From contig NC_065530.1 in the NCBI RefSeq assembly GCF_020184175.1, forward strand, positions 65,945,260 through 66,009,259: 64,000 nucleotides of DNA, read 5' to 3'. This stretch comes from Aphis gossypii (taxonomy: Eukaryota > Arthropoda > Insecta > Hemiptera > Aphididae). Of the stretch, positions 62,691 to 64,000 are shown piece after piece; position 1 is the stretch's first letter; each line of letters opens with the position of its first letter. Under the pieces are notes generated by a model that worked only from the letters and a program-made list of their open reading frames with translations, was not told where the DNA came from and searched no databases. The translations under genes and the position numbers were made by a program.

Positions 62691-64000
62691 TTAATGCATT
62701 GACTTATTGAGCTCTTCACTGTTCTATACAACCAATATTCACATTAACTACTTATATTTCTTGTCTATCCGTCAAAAATTGTACATATTAATACATAGCG
62801 AGTAAAAAAAAATTTTAATCTATCAATGAAGTGTAATATATTTTTCTATAGTTCGGACTTTTCACTTTTCGTGATAAATATTTTAGATATATAAAATAAT
62901 ATAACCATAAAAAAACTCTTTTTAATATTAAGACCATAAAATAATACTTATCTTAGTACTTGTCTTCAGCGATTATTCAATTATCATAAAAAATACTATA
63001 AAGAAAAACTGTTTTAATACATAAATTAATAGATTTTAAAATAATGTTACTGTATATAAACACATTTATGTGTTGTATTGCGACCGAATAAATTTTACGT
63101 TATAAACTTATAAGCTAGATGCTTATATGCAATAAAAACTATCGGTACCTATCATAATACGACGCTTATTATGGTGTATTATTGTTGACTCGATTAAATG
63201 TCTTAATAACCAAAGTTTATTTTTATTTTTGATGTACCTATCCTCTTCGAAAACTGTTGTTTGACATGATTTGGCAATGGAACACTGGCTACATTTATTT
63301 GGAAATTACAATTCTTATATATTATACTGTGCACATTTTATACATGAATAATTCTAGTTTATTATCTCAGTACAACATCATATAACCCAATAAAACTTAT
63401 AATTGATTTGTTTTGATAAATTACTCAATTATATTTATATAGTCTACATACAAGTATATTAAGTTGTTGATTCACCGCCATTTCTTACCGTTATGCTACT
63501 ATATAAATAATACACTATACATTATCCGTTTGAAATTAATAAATGTTTATCGACATTCCTTTGATCAAATATTATTTTAACTAAGCATACCTACTAAAAC
63601 CCCGAAAACCCACACGTTTTTTCTATGGTTCGAAAAGGTATGTTTATGTTTATTATGTACGCGTTAAATTCAAAAAGCTCAAATTTATTTTATTTTTATC
63701 ATTATTATTCACGATTAATAATTATATTCTTATTACAATCGAAAACCCACTGGAGACAGTAATAACCATAAATTATAATAATAGGTAATTAAATGTTGAT
63801 CTTTATTGTTGAATATACGCACTGTTGTTTTGCTCGTGTTTGTTTCGAAATCGAAGTTTTAGTATCGGAAACGTTAAATTAAGAAACAACGATAAGGCGT
63901 ATTAAGTATCACTATATAACACTGTAAACGTAGTGGAATTGAATGTTCATTGTGCAAGATTCGTGGTTATTTCAAAACAATTATATTCAAGCGATTTCGG
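62691..64000. other. AT-rich terminal stretch
   Basis: No coding exon, RNA gene or bounded repeat recognised up to the window edge. Confidence 0.6.

Larger units (their letters stand above)
41522..64000 (-). other. Intron 1 and/or 5' flank of the channel gene
   Basis: Exon 2 begins in phase 1, so an upstream coding exon must exist. I looked on the minus strand for an MPVRRG-type start and a QNTFLDTI-type cap sequence and did not find them. The region is AT-rich with transposon remnants and CpG-rich patches near 42.7 and 58.8-59.3 kb. Frames such as 44007-44288, 52055-52345 and 61739-61966 have no recognisable products. Confidence 0.6.

Noticed and set aside
1..64000. CRISPR arrays, bacterial operons, phage genes, tRNA or rRNA genes
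   Set aside because: No regularly spaced direct repeats, no Shine-Dalgarno-linked gene chains, and no tRNA-like B-box arms or rRNA sequence seen; the DNA is eukaryotic.

Overview
The window looks like nuclear DNA of a hemipteran insect, most likely an aphid. It is very AT-rich, full of short palindromic AATATTAT-type strings, TACCTACC-type strings and AT/ATT microsatellites, carries decayed transposons, and has tiny exons separated by very long introns. This is inferred from sequence style; no marker gene fixes the species. It is not prokaryotic, and almost all long open frames here are chance or simple-repeat artefacts.

Only one protein-coding gene can be supported. It lies on the minus strand, runs right to left and occupies most of the window: the 5' (N-terminal) part of an ether-a-go-go-related (ERG, Kv11/KCNH2 type; seizure in Drosophila) voltage-gated potassium channel. 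Seven exons can be chained in one frame: E2 41521-41291, E3 10690-10553, E4 10318-10144, E5 10079-9971, E6 5632-5512, E7 5336-5265 and E8 1783-1647. They sum to 983 nt, giving 327 complete codons with no stop. E2 and E3 encode the N-terminal PAS (eag) domain; E4-E8 encode the low-complexity Ser/Thr/Pro-rich linker that precedes S1 in this family. The first coding exon (PAS cap) was not found and probably lies beyond 64000 or is too short to recognise. The transmembrane and pore exons lie beyond position 1.

Layout, left to right: 1-1646 intron after E8; 1647-5632 exons E8, E7 and E6 with a UG-repeat tract just upstream of E6; 5633-9970 intron; 9971-10690 a compact cluster of E5, E4 and E3 that includes a 64-nt GC-AG intron; 10691-41290 a 30.6-kb intron splitting the PAS domain, holding three CpG-rich islands (about 22.0-23.1, 24.6-25.3 and 36.1-36.5 kb), MITE-like elements and microsatellites; 41291-41521 the PAS exon E2; 41522-64000 intron or upstream DNA with a LINE tail, a hAT-like MITE, another MITE copy and CpG-rich patches near 42.7 and 58.8-59.3 kb.

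The most interesting material is the architecture of this channel gene: a PAS domain split by a 30.6-kb intron with possible internal promoters, a GC-AG mini-intron required by the reading frame, a symmetric 72-nt candidate cassette exon, closely spaced alternative splice sites, and a UG repeat placed to affect splicing. I see no evidence of a wholly new protein system.
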